This document shows, piece by piece, positions 16,281 through 25,881 of a stretch of DNA of 41,821 nucleotides. Positions within the stretch are counted from its first letter, which is position 1. Each line of letters opens with the position of its first letter. The stretch is taken from contig CAITOL010000102.1 in assembly GCA_903893975.1 (NCBI GenBank), positions 1 through 41,821 of the forward strand. Direction: 5' to 3'. The position numbers and the translations under genes were made by a program. The DNA is from an uncultured Rhodospirillales bacterium (GTDB lineage Bacteria; Pseudomonadota; Alphaproteobacteria; Acetobacterales; Acetobacteraceae). The notes under the pieces were generated by a model that was given only the letters and a program-made list of their open reading frames with translations, was not told where the DNA came from and searched no databases.

Positions 16281-18647
16281 TTAGAACCCGATCGCCAGGC
16301 TCGCGAACACGGTCCGGCCAGGCAGGAACGAGTAGGTGAGCTTGGTGTTGTTGATGTTGATCAACCCGGTCGGGTCGCCACCAATATCGGTCGTGTTCTT
16401 GTGATCGAAGATATTGTAGACGCCGAGTTTCATTTCGACGCTGTTGCCAATCCCGAAATCATGCAGCGCGCTGCTGCGAATGCCGATCACGAAATCGGTG
16501 GTGTTGTAGGCTTTGACATAGTTCAGGCTCGACGCCGTCGTCGCAGAATTGGCCTTCTGGCCGCTGCTGCCATAGGCATCACCAGTGAATTTCTGCAGCA
16601 AAGACCCAAACACCATGCCGTCGTCATAAATCACGCCACCGGCGGCGGTGTAGCTCGGCGCACCACCCACCCGCATATCCTTGAACTGACCCGATGTATA
16701 CTTGGCCTGGATCAACGCGCCGCTGGCATAAGCCGACAGCCCATTGCGGATCGAGTAGCTGCCTTCCGCTTCCAGGCCGCGATACTGCGCCGTGCCGCCA
16801 TTGGCATAGATGGTCTCGCCCGTGCTCAGCGTGTTCGTCACCGGGAAGTTGTTCGCGGTAATCTGGTAGACGTCCATATCCGCGGTGATACGGCCAGATT
16901 TATAAACTGCACCCGCCTGATAGTTGGTGGTGGTCTGCGGCTTGATGCCACCGATTTGCGGGTCGAACACATACAGCGCCGACACCGTCGGTGCCAGGAA
17001 GCCCCGCGACGCCTGGGCATACGCGGTCACTTCCGGCGTGACCTTGTAGCGCGCGGCCAGGAACGGCAGCGGCGCGGAATAGGTGGCGGTGTAGTGCATC
17101 GGCTGCAACGTGGTCTGGTTGATCACCGCATCATGGTCGCGGGTGAAGCTTTCGTATTTGAACCCCGGCGTGATCGACAGACGTTCCAGCGGATGGAACT
17201 CATATTCAATGAACGGCTGCACGTTGGTGATGTGCGACGCCAGCAGCAACTTGTACGACGCCTGCTGGCTGTTACCCAACTGCGGGAAGGTCTTCATCGT
17301 GGTATAGTCGATATATTCCTGCAAGCGGGTGTTATCCACACGCTCGATCCACATCCCCGTCCGCAGCGTGCCACTCAGGTAACCGGCATCGAAATCGCGA
17401 TCCATCTTGAAGATGTCGCCATAGGCGCGATAGTCGTTATATTTCACGTACCCAACAACATCGCCATTGGCCACACCCACGATCGGCACCGTGGTCTTGC
17501 CGCCGGTCAAGGTCGGAATTTTGATCGAGGTGATCGAGCCACCATTGGCAACTGTCGAATTGCCTTCAATCGTCTGGTCCGCACCGTTGTTCTGCAGGTT
17601 CGGATACCAGTAGGAGTAGGTATAGAGCTTGTTATCGAAATGCCAGTTGCCGACCGTGCCGTCGACATCGACATATTCCATGTCCGTCTGTTTTTGCGAG
17701 TTATTATAGCCGAAATACTGCTGCGACCGCGGATTGCCGTTCACCGCCCCATAGCGCTTGCCATAGGCTTGCAACTGCGGATAGGTGATCGCCCCGACGT
17801 TATTGTAATTCTGCAGTCCCAGATTGGCGAAAACCGTAACCGTATAGTTATCGTATTTCTTCTCGACCTTGCCCAGGAACTGGTTCTGGTCAACATGCCC
17901 GTAATTCAGCGCGCCATTGGTGAACGCGTTGGAATACTGGAACAGTCCGCGCACGCCGGTATCGCCGATCAGGCCGGTTTGCACCGTCGCCCCGCTCGCC
18001 ATCGTGCCAAAGCTGCCATACGATGTTTGCAGCCGGCCACCGAACGTGTCGCTCAGGTCGATCGAGCGCAGCGCCATCGTGCCGCCAAACGTGGCATAGC
18101 CAACCTGCGACGCCGCACCCGGGCCACGGTCGATCACCACACTGCCCAGGAACGAACCCGGGAAATAGGCCGCCGAGTGATGGGTCGGGTCGTTCGCATC
18201 GCCAAACGGAATCCCGTCGAAGGTGATGTTGAACTGGCCGTCTTGGAACCCACGCCAGCCGCTCTTGGAATCGCCCAGCAGGCCGTTGGTGTTGGCGGAG
18301 TTAAAGCCCGGCGTGTACTTGCCAGCTTCGTTGTAGTCGGAGCTCGGCGGCACCACGTCGCGCAACACCTTGTCGCTCACGATCGACACCGGCTGCGCCG
18401 CGTCCAGCGATCCCTGCGACGGCGCCAGAGCCGGGGCCGATCCGGCCGGGGCCTTGCTGCCCACAGCCACCGGGCTCGACAGCGCCGGCAGCGCGTTCGA
18501 CCCTGCGCCCTTGGATTGCACATCCACAGTGCCGATATCGTTGCCGCTCGCCTGTGCCAGCGCCGCGCCAGACGCCAACAGCAGCGACAGCATAGAAATC
18601 GACGCGCAAAGCGCGGCACGTCGGGTTTGATGGAAGTGGGACGCCAT
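16281..18647 (-). CDS. TonB-dependent outer-membrane receptor
   Basis: A 788-residue receptor. A Sec signal peptide (ASISMLSLLLASGAALAQA, cleaved about residue 32) and a Gly/Ser/Ala-rich linker precede a plug domain (about 80-200; DSKSGWRGFQDGQFNITF, IDRGPGAASQVG, FGGTMALRS). The rest is a beta-barrel rich in Tyr/Asn/Gly, ending in the typical aromatic C-terminus ASLAIGF. No extra N-terminal signalling domain is present. It should import a scarce ligand using TonB-ExbBD encoded just downstream. The acid phosphatases on either side suggest an organophosphate or phosphate complex rather than iron, but that is inference. The start at 18647 has GAGGG about 9 nt upstream. Candidate Pho box at 18779-18796. 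Confidence 0.88.
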   Translation of the reverse strand: MASHFHQTRRAALCASISMLSLLLASGAALAQASGNDIGTVDVQSKGAGSNALPALSSPVAVGSKAPAGSAPALAPSQGSLDAAQPVSIVSDKVLRDVVPPSSDYNEAGKYTPGFNSANTNGLLGDSKSGWRGFQDGQFNITFDGIPFGDANDPTHHSAAYFPGSFLGSVVIDRGPGAASQVGYATFGGTMALRSIDLSDTFGGRLQTSYGSFGTMASGATVQTGLIGDTGVRGLFQYSNAFTNGALNYGHVDQNQFLGKVEKKYDNYTVTVFANLGLQNYNNVGAITYPQLQAYGKRYGAVNGNPRSQQYFGYNNSQKQTDMEYVDVDGTVGNWHFDNKLYTYSYWYPNLQNNGADQTIEGNSTVANGGSITSIKIPTLTGGKTTVPIVGVANGDVVGYVKYNDYRAYGDIFKMDRDFDAGYLSGTLRTGMWIERVDNTRLQEYIDYTTMKTFPQLGNSQQASYKLLLASHITNVQPFIEYEFHPLERLSITPGFKYESFTRDHDAVINQTTLQPMHYTATYSAPLPFLAARYKVTPEVTAYAQASRGFLAPTVSALYVFDPQIGGIKPQTTTNYQAGAVYKSGRITADMDVYQITANNFPVTNTLSTGETIYANGGTAQYRGLEAEGSYSIRNGLSAYASGALIQAKYTSGQFKDMRVGGAPSYTAAGGVIYDDGMVFGSLLQKFTGDAYGSSGQKANSATTASSLNYVKAYNTTDFVIGIRSSALHDFGIGNSVEMKLGVYNIFDHKNTTDIGGDPTGLININNTKLTYSFLPGRTVFASLAIGF

Positions 18648-18778
18648 TCGAATTCACCCTCTTGCAGTGTGCAGCTCGCACGCCACCGATCTCGCTCGGC
18701 GACGCGCACAGGGCCGGCTCAATAGCAGCCATGGCTCCGGATATGATGACGGTTGCGCGGCCGTTCGGTGATGAAACC

Positions 18779-18796
18779 GAGACGGTTTTATGACAC
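18779..18796 (-). promoter_or_regulatory. Pho-box-like site upstream of the TonB receptor operon
   Basis: On the minus strand GTGTCATAAAACCGTCTC, 14 of 18 identities to the Pho box CTGTCATAAATCTGTCAC, with the two half-sites TGTCA and CGTC at the correct 11-bp spacing. It lies 132 bp upstream of the receptor start codon and is the only AT-rich stretch in this promoter. Confidence 0.45.
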
Positions 18797-18865
18797 ACCA
18801 CGCAACCCCAACCGCATCACCCCAAAGGTAAATCCCCAGTGCTGCTGCGGCAGAAACGGCGCGCG

Positions 18866-18883
18866 ATGTCACGCAAGTGTCGC
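18866..18883 (+). promoter_or_regulatory. Pho-box-like site upstream of acid phosphatase 2
   Basis: ATGTCACGCAAGTGTCGC: half-sites TGTCAC and TGTCGC start exactly 11 bp apart, the spacing of PhoB direct repeats. It lies 80 bp upstream of the GTG start. If real, phosphate starvation would induce the phosphatase and perhaps the genes after it. Confidence 0.45.
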
Positions 18884-18963
18884 TTGGCAGCGCCGTCCAT
18901 GCGGGTTTCAAGCACCTCACCCACCGCTCAACGCAACGCCGTCAACCACGGGGATATCGCCGC

Positions 18964-19662
18964 GTGACCCTGCTCCCTCGCCTGCTCCTGCTCGCCGCCC
19001 TCGCTCTGGGCGCCGCCCCGGCCCACGCGGCCACACCCTATGTCCCCGCCAGCATGATCGACGTCGCCGCCCTGCTGCCGCCCCCGCCCGATGCCGCGGC
19101 AACGGCGGTGGAAATCGCCGCCGTGCGCGCCCTGCAAGCGCAAACCAGCGAGGCCCGCAAAGCCCAGGCGCTGGTCGATGCCGACGAGTCGGTGGATGTG
19201 ATGTTCGCCGGGGCGCTCGGCGGCAAAGTCACCCTCGCCACCCTGCCCGCCACCAGCACCCTGTTCAGCCGCGTCGGCGCCTCAGAAGGTGCCACCACCA
19301 AGGCCGCCAAGGCGCTCTTCGCCCGGGTGCGGCCGTGGATCGCAACGGCCGACGTTCACGTCTACACCAAGCCGAGCAAAACCCCGTCCTACCCCTCCGG
19401 CCACACCACCCGCGTCACCCTCGCTGCCATCGTGCTCACGGCCATGGTGCCGGAACGCGCTCCAGCGATCTGGGCCCGCGCGGCGGATTACGCGCAAAGC
19501 CGCGTGATCGGCGGCATGCACTACCCGTCCGACATCGAAGCCGGCTGGCGCACCGGCACCGCGGTCGCCGCGTTGCTGCTGCAACAACCAGACTTCAAAG
19601 CCGACTTCGCCGTCGCCCGCGACGAACTGCGCACCGCGCTCGGCCTGCCCGCACGGCCGTAA
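18964..19662 (+). CDS. Class A non-specific acid phosphatase (PAP2 family), copy 2
   Basis: A 232-residue periplasmic phosphatase with signal peptide LPRLLLLAALALGAAPAHA and all catalytic motifs: KALFARVRP (Kx6RP), SYPSGHTT and SRVIGGMHYPSD. It is a clear paralog of copy 1 (13481-14194); a 25-bp run over the PSGH motif is identical (13913-13937 versus 19387-19411). The GTG at 18964 is chosen because the signal peptide begins there, with GGGA about 9 nt upstream. The solute-binding protein gene starts 36 bp after it on the same strand, so the two are probably cotranscribed. It is divergent from the TonB receptor, with a Pho-box-like repeat upstream. Confidence 0.9.
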   Translation: MTLLPRLLLLAALALGAAPAHAATPYVPASMIDVAALLPPPPDAAATAVEIAAVRALQAQTSEARKAQALVDADESVDVMFAGALGGKVTLATLPATSTLFSRVGASEGATTKAAKALFARVRPWIATADVHVYTKPSKTPSYPSGHTTRVTLAAIVLTAMVPERAPAIWARAADYAQSRVIGGMHYPSDIEAGWRTGTAVAALLLQQPDFKADFAVARDELRTALGLPARP

Positions 19663-19698
19663 TCGCCCGCCGCCTTCCGCCAGCCCGGAGCCTTCGCC

Positions 19699-21252
19699 AT
19701 GCCAAACGCCATCAACCGCCGCGCCGTCCTCGCCACCCTTGCCGCCGCCTCGGTCGCATCGCCCGCGCGGGCGGCCGACAGCCGGCCATCGCTGACCTTG
19801 GGCGTCCAAAGCTCGCCGCAAAGCCTGGAGCCGCTGCGCGAATTCTCCAACGTCTCCTGGCGCATCGGCTATAACGTGTTCGAAGGCTTGCTGAGCATCG
19901 ACTATCAACACGGCTTCAAACTCAAGCCGGCGCTGGCCACGGCCTGGCAACGCCTGTCACCGACGATGATGGAGTTCACCCTGCGCGAAGGCGTGCGGTT
20001 CCATAATGGTGACGTTATGACCGCCGAAGACGTCGCCTTCTCCTTCGGCCCCGAACGCATGACCGGTGACGCCGCGCCCGGCGCGCCAATCGCCAAAGTG
20101 TTCGTTGGCAGCATCGAACGGGTGGAAGCCCGTGATGCGCGCACCGTGCGGGTCACAACCCGCACCACCGACCCGCTGCTCGAACAGCGGCTGGCCGGTT
20201 GGGGCGCGCAGATCATCTCCAAACGCGCCTTCCTCGCCGCCCCGTCCTACGCCGCCTGGGAACGCGCGCCGGTTGGCACCGGGCCGTATCGGGTCAAGGA
20301 TTTCAGCATCGACATCGCCTGCACCCTCGCAGCCCATGATGCCTATCACGGCGGCACACCGCCGGCGCGGGAAATTCAGTTCCGGGTCATGCCCGAACTC
20401 GCCGCCCGCGTCGCCGCGCTGGCCACCGGGGAAGCCGACATGATCACCGAAGTCTCGGTCGATCAGGTCCCGCAGATCAAGGCGATGCCGAACCGCGAGG
20501 TCGTCGGCGGGCCGATCCTGAACTTCCGCGTGCTGGTGTTCGACCAGACCAACCCCGTGCTGGCCGATCCGCGCATCCGCCGCGCACTCGCGCTATCCAT
20601 CGAGCGGCAGGCGATTGTGGAGGCGCTGTATCTGAACACCACCCGCGCCACCGCCGCCTTCCAACACCCCGCCTTCGGCGCCTTGTATGATGCCACGCGC
20701 CCGGGCACCGCCTACAACCCCGATCTCGCCCGCCAGTTGCTGCGGGATGCCGGCTATACCGGGGCGGAAATTTCGTATCGCATCCAGCCCGGCTACTACA
20801 CCCTGCAACTCCAGACCGCGCAGATCCTGCAGGAGATGTGGCGCGCCGTTGGCCTGAACGTGAAGCTGGAGGTACGGGAAAGCTGGTCGCAGGTGCTGGA
20901 CCCGAAAGGCCGCGCCATCCGCGACTGGTCGAACTCGGTGCTGTTTCAAGACCCGGTCGGCGCGCTCACCCGCCTCTACGGCCCGCGCAGCCCGGTGCAG
21001 ACCGGCACCAAGGAATGGGCCAACGCCGCGTTCAACCGCGATGCGGAAATCCTGGAAACCAGCCTTGATACCGCCGAACGCCGCGCCGCCTTCACCAGGC
21101 TGCTCGATATCTACGAAACCAGCGATCCGCCGGGCGCGATTCTGCACGATGTCGTCATGCTCTATGGCAAACGTCGCGGCATAGACTGGCAACCCTACCC
21201 GGTTGAGTATATGGATTTCGGCCCCGGCAATCTGCGCTTCAGCCAAGGCTAA
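19699..21252 (+). CDS. ABC transporter solute-binding protein, family 5 (peptide/opine/nickel type), orphan
   Basis: A 517-residue periplasmic protein with a twin-arginine-like signal (INRRAVLATLAAASVASPARA) and the SBP_bac_5 body: SPQSLEPLREFSN near the start, TLREGVRFHNGDVMTAEDV about residues 94-112, and a C-terminal lobe with YDATRPGTAYNPDLARQLL. Such proteins deliver oligopeptides, dipeptides, nickel or other solutes to an ABC permease. No permease or ATPase gene is nearby, so it must share one encoded elsewhere. GGAG lies 8 nt before the ATG. Position after the Pho-box-preceded phosphatase suggests a link to phosphorus supply, but the ligand is unknown. Confidence 0.85.
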   Translation: MPNAINRRAVLATLAAASVASPARAADSRPSLTLGVQSSPQSLEPLREFSNVSWRIGYNVFEGLLSIDYQHGFKLKPALATAWQRLSPTMMEFTLREGVRFHNGDVMTAEDVAFSFGPERMTGDAAPGAPIAKVFVGSIERVEARDARTVRVTTRTTDPLLEQRLAGWGAQIISKRAFLAAPSYAAWERAPVGTGPYRVKDFSIDIACTLAAHDAYHGGTPPAREIQFRVMPELAARVAALATGEADMITEVSVDQVPQIKAMPNREVVGGPILNFRVLVFDQTNPVLADPRIRRALALSIERQAIVEALYLNTTRATAAFQHPAFGALYDATRPGTAYNPDLARQLLRDAGYTGAEISYRIQPGYYTLQLQTAQILQEMWRAVGLNVKLEVRESWSQVLDPKGRAIRDWSNSVLFQDPVGALTRLYGPRSPVQTGTKEWANAAFNRDAEILETSLDTAERRAAFTRLLDIYETSDPPGAILHDVVMLYGKRRGIDWQPYPVEYMDFGPGNLRFSQG

Positions 21253-21307
21253 GGCCAAAGCGCGCCGGCCCCGTATCCGCGCGCGGATAACGCCGAGGAG
21301 AATGCCG

Positions 21308-22441
21308 ATGGAAAGCGTAACGACCAACGCGGCAAGCCGCGTGGCAACCGGCCACATCCTGGCGCTGCGGCTGTTTGATGTCGCCTACGCCATCGACCTC
21401 GTGCAGGCCGAAGCCCTCTGGGCCCGCCATGCCGCCGGCCGGGCCAGCCGCGCCCGCCTGGTGGTCACGCCGCCAAAGGCGATGGCCTTCGGTGTCCCGC
21501 CGCTGACCATTATCCTCGACCCCATCACCACGGAAATCGACGGCCGGCCCACAACCGCGACCGTCACCGCACGGCTTTATGATTTTGGCGCCGTTACCCT
21601 GGCCATCCGCGTCGCCGTCGCTGGGCTGGCGTGGACCGAGTTCGCCCAGCGGGTCAACGCCGTCGATCACAGCCTGACCCAAGGGCCGCATAGCAGCCTG
21701 TGGGCCGAAATCCTGGCCGCGGTGCGCGGCGTCATCGCGGCGGCCCTGGTGCGCCCAGCCGCCTCCACCGTGACCGAGGATTATCTCATCGCCGTCGTCA
21801 ACGCCTTCACCGTGCCGCTCAACGCCGCCGATCTGCTCGGTACGCTCGACCTGGTGCCCCTGCTGTCCGGCGAACATCGCCCACTCTCCCCCGCCGCGCG
21901 CAACGATCTGATGCGGCGGCAATTCTCGTATTACGAAGACGATCTCGTCGTCCTCACCTGGGACCGCGCCTTCATCTACGAGCCGCGCGGCGACTCCGAT
22001 GTGGCCGACGTGCTGGAAGTCGCCAATGTCCAGTTGCTCGAAATGCGCTACTACGACGAATTGCTGGATGACGAACTGCCGCGCATGAACGATCTGGTGG
22101 AAACCGCGCGCGGCGGCATGAACGTGCTCGCCTCCCGCCGCTATGCCGGCCTGGCCCGCAAGCTTTACACCCTGGTCGCCGATGTTACAGAATTGACCGA
22201 GAAGGTCGATAACGCGCTACAAGTCACCGAAGACGTGTATCTGGCCCGCGTCTATGCCGCCGCGCTGGATTTATTTCGCGTCGGGCTGGTCAATGCCGCC
22301 GTCAATCGCAAACTGGCTATCATCCGCGAAACCTACACCGCCTTGTATGACGAAGCCTCCAGCGCCCGCACCGAACTGATGGAAGCGGCGATCCTGCTGC
22401 TGATCTTTGTCGAACTCATCGTCGCCGTCACCCACCACTAA
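21308..22441 (+). CDS. Uncharacterised C-terminally membrane-anchored protein (RMD1/DUF155-like layout)
   Basis: A 377-residue protein I do not recognise with certainty. The N-terminal half is mixed alpha/beta (ARLYDFGAVTLAIRVAVAG about residues 90-108). The C-terminal half is helical and charged, likely coiled coil (VTELTEKVDNALQVTEDVYL), ending in one membrane helix (EAAILLLIFVELIVAV). This layout, a YDFGAV strand and a terminal helix reading LIFVELIVA, resembles RMD1/DUF155 proteins, a weak match. Start at 21308 has GAGGAG 7 nt upstream; the ATG two codons earlier is too close to it. It follows the solute-binding protein by 55 bp and precedes the CYTH-CHAD gene by 38 bp, so the four plus-strand genes may form one operon. 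Confidence 0.65.
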   Translation: MESVTTNAASRVATGHILALRLFDVAYAIDLVQAEALWARHAAGRASRARLVVTPPKAMAFGVPPLTIILDPITTEIDGRPTTATVTARLYDFGAVTLAIRVAVAGLAWTEFAQRVNAVDHSLTQGPHSSLWAEILAAVRGVIAAALVRPAASTVTEDYLIAVVNAFTVPLNAADLLGTLDLVPLLSGEHRPLSPAARNDLMRRQFSYYEDDLVVLTWDRAFIYEPRGDSDVADVLEVANVQLLEMRYYDELLDDELPRMNDLVETARGGMNVLASRRYAGLARKLYTLVADVTELTEKVDNALQVTEDVYLARVYAAALDLFRVGLVNAAVNRKLAIIRETYTALYDEASSARTELMEAAILLLIFVELIVAVTHH

Positions 22442-22479
22442 CCCGCCAGCCCGCCGCCCTCGCCGCATGGATATCAGTG

Positions 22480-24062
22480 ATGCAAAGCCCGAAGCCGCCC
22501 GCGCCTGCCGACCTCAGCACCACGGAGATGGAGCTGAAATTCCTTGTCGATGCGCCAACCTTTCAGGCGCTGCAACACGCCCGCTTGCTAAGTGGCACCG
22601 CGCCGTTGGCCTTGCAGGCAATTCGCTCGATTTATTTCGATACCGTGGACGCCGATCTCTGGCAGCACCACCAGACCATCCTCCGCCTCCGCACCCAGGG
22701 GGAGACGCATATCCTGACGGTGAAATCCGCCGCCACCGATGCCACCAATCCGTTCGCACGCTCCGAAATCGAAGTCGCCTGCCCTCGGCGGACCTCGACC
22801 TCACCTGCCTTGCGCCGCCAGTTCTGGCTGAAATTCAGCAGATCATCGGCGATAAACCGTTGCTGCCCCGGTTTGAAACCGATATCCAACGCAAAGTGGC
22901 GCGGGTCGTGGCCCAGGGGAGCGATATCGAGGTCGCGTTCGACAGCGGCCACATCGTGCATGGCGGCGCCCGCGAACCGATCCAGGAAATCGAGCTCGAA
23001 CTGAAATCCGGCGACGCGGTCGACCTTTTCGGCCTCGGCCTGGCACTCACCGAAATCGCGCCGGTCCGCTTGCATATGCAAAGCAAGGCCGCACGCGGCC
23101 GCCAACTCAGCGCCGGCACGCCGGCGCGTGCGGTGCGGGCGCATACCGCGCTGGCCGCCGCCGATGCGGTGGACGACGTCATCGCCCTCACCCTCGCCAC
23201 CGCACTGCGCCAGTTCGTCGATAACTGGCCCGCTTTTGCCACCGACGATGCGCCAGAGGCGGTGCACCAGATGCGCGTGGCCATGCGCCGGCTGCGCGCG
23301 GCACTGGCGCTGTTCCACCGCAGCTTTCCCTGTGTGGAATTCGCCGTCATGCGCGCCGATGCACGGCGGATCGCCAAGGCCATGAACGAAGCCCGCAACT
23401 GGGACGTGTTCGGCGAGATGTCCGGCCCGGCCGGCCCCGGCCTGTTTCAGGCCGAACGCGGCTTCGCCGCTGTCCGCCAGGCCGCCGAAACGCATCGCCG
23501 CGCCGGGCATCAACAGGTTGCAGACCTGCTCGCCGGCGTGGAAGCCACCCGCTTCGTGCTCTCCGGCCTCGCCTTCATCGCCCGGCGGGGCTGGCGCAAC
23601 TCCATCCCCAGCGCGGATCTGCCCCGCCTGTCCGCCCCGGCCACCGGCTTTGCTGCCGCCAGCCTCGAACGCCTGCACCGCCGGGTGCGCAAACGCGGCA
23701 AAGCGATCGCCGACATGCCCGCGTCGGAGCGGCATGCCCTGCGCCTGTCGCTGAAAGCCCTGCGCTATACGAGCGATTTTTTCGCCGATCTCTTTCCCGC
23801 CACCCCCGCCACCCGCCTCTACCTCCGCGCCGTCTCACGGCTACAGGATGTGCTGGGCACCTTTAACGACATGGTGACGATCACCGATCAGGTGCGGCGC
23901 CTGCACGTGCATGACGATGCGCCCGCCGCCCGCGCCGTGGGCATCATGCTCGGCTGGTACGGCCGCGCCGCGGTTGCGGACGACGCTGCGGTGCTGAAAG
24001 CCTGGCAGGCCTTCCGCCGCGCCAAACCGTTCTGGACCGACGCGCTCAACGCCGCCGCCTGA
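22480..24062 (+). pseudogene. CYTH-CHAD domain protein, broken by a one-base frameshift
   Basis: The N-terminal CYTH (triphosphate tunnel) domain starts at 22480 with its ExExK motif (EMELK) and reads well to EIEVACP at about 22784. The natural continuation (SADLDLTCLAPPVLAEI) lies in the next frame, with two bases where three are needed at 22783-22784. From there to 24062 the protein is intact: rest of CYTH, then a CHAD domain (VHQMRVAMRRLRAAL, LRLSLKALRYTSDFF) with conserved His and Arg/Lys. CYTH enzymes cleave tri- and polyphosphates; CHAD domains bind polyphosphate. The repaired protein would be about 528 residues. Either a sequencing deletion or a real inactivation; strong conservation on both sides favours an error or very recent mutation. 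Confidence 0.8.
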
Positions 24063-24080
24063 CCCCGCGCCCAGCAGGCC

Positions 24081-25073
<993 letters not shown>

Positions 25074-25245
25074 CAATAAGGTTCCTGTTCCATGAAAGGC
25101 GGGCGGTAAAGGAAATCACATCAAAGCAGCGTTCGTCTCTTGTCTGTTCGGGCGCGCGACGCCACCTCTGGTCAAGTGGGGATGTTAGCGTTATCCGCCA
25201 TTGCGGGAACAGTCGAAATCCCGCAGGTGCGGCAGGAGAGCCAGG
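25074..25245. promoter_or_regulatory. Divergent promoter region moxR / DUF1285
   Basis: 172 bp between divergent starts, more AT-rich than its surroundings near 25115-25145 and 25175-25195 and therefore the likely place of both promoters. I see no strong operator palindrome or riboswitch-like structure. Confidence 0.4.
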
Positions 25246-25872
25246 GTGAGTGAGCCGACGATGACGGCAAAGGATGCGGCCTTATTGGCCTGCCTGCCCA
25301 AGGTCACGGGCGCTGGCGGCGTTCGGGTGCCGACGGAATGCGGCGATCTGCCCTTCATCATCAAGCGCGACGGCACGTGGTTGTATCGTGGCAGCGCGAT
25401 CAACCGCAAGGAACTGGTCTGCCTGTTCGCCTCCGTACTGCGGCGCGAGGCGTGCGGCGGCTTCTTCCTGCAAACCCCCGCCGAGCGCGGCCGGATCGAG
25501 GTGGAGGACGCACCCTTCGTGGCGGTGGAGCTGGATTGGACCGGCGTCGGCCAGGATCAGGTGCTCACCTTCCGCACCAATGTCGATCAGTTGATCACCG
25601 CCGGGCCGGACCACCCGATCCGGGTGACGCATGACCTGCTGACCTGCGAACCCACCCCCTATCTGCAAGTCCGCGCCGGCAGCGGCCGCTTCCCGGTCGA
25701 AGCCCGCATCGGCCGGGCGGTCTATTATGAACTGGTCGCGCTGGCTGAACCGGGCTTGGTCATGGGCCGGGAAAAGCTCGGCGTCTGGAGCCAAGGGGTG
25801 TTTTTCCCGCTCGGCGACATGCCAACCGCCGAGGATGGCTGGGACGATGACGCGGACGGCGAAACAGACTAA
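25246..25872 (+). CDS. DUF1285 domain-containing protein
   Basis: A 208-residue soluble protein of the DUF1285 family, recognised by CGDLPFIIKRDGTWLYRGS near the N-terminus, INRKELVCLFASVLRRE, and PHPIRV-like DHPIRVTHD later. The family is widespread in alphaproteobacteria, has known folds but no agreed function. The GTG at 25246 has AGGAG 7 nt upstream, better placed than the ATG at 25261. The C-terminal end is very acidic (DGWDDDADGETD). The NUDIX gene starts 9 bp after its stop and the CCA gene follows, forming the conserved DUF1285-NUDIX-CCA operon. Confidence 0.85.
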   Translation: MSEPTMTAKDAALLACLPKVTGAGGVRVPTECGDLPFIIKRDGTWLYRGSAINRKELVCLFASVLRREACGGFFLQTPAERGRIEVEDAPFVAVELDWTGVGQDQVLTFRTNVDQLITAGPDHPIRVTHDLLTCEPTPYLQVRAGSGRFPVEARIGRAVYYELVALAEPGLVMGREKLGVWSQGVFFPLGDMPTAEDGWDDDADGETD

Positions 25873-25881
25873 ACCCGGCGC

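Larger units (their letters stand above)
18648..18963. promoter_or_regulatory. Divergent promoter region: TonB receptor operon / acid phosphatase 2
   Basis: 316 bp without a gene between the divergent receptor and phosphatase 2 starts. It holds two Pho-box-like sites, one oriented to each gene (18779-18796 minus, 18866-18883 plus). The leader of the receptor mRNA is therefore about 100 nt or more. Otherwise I see no gene or strong repeat. A plus-strand frame open from 18877 would merely extend phosphatase 2 upstream of its signal peptide and is not used. Confidence 0.5.
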
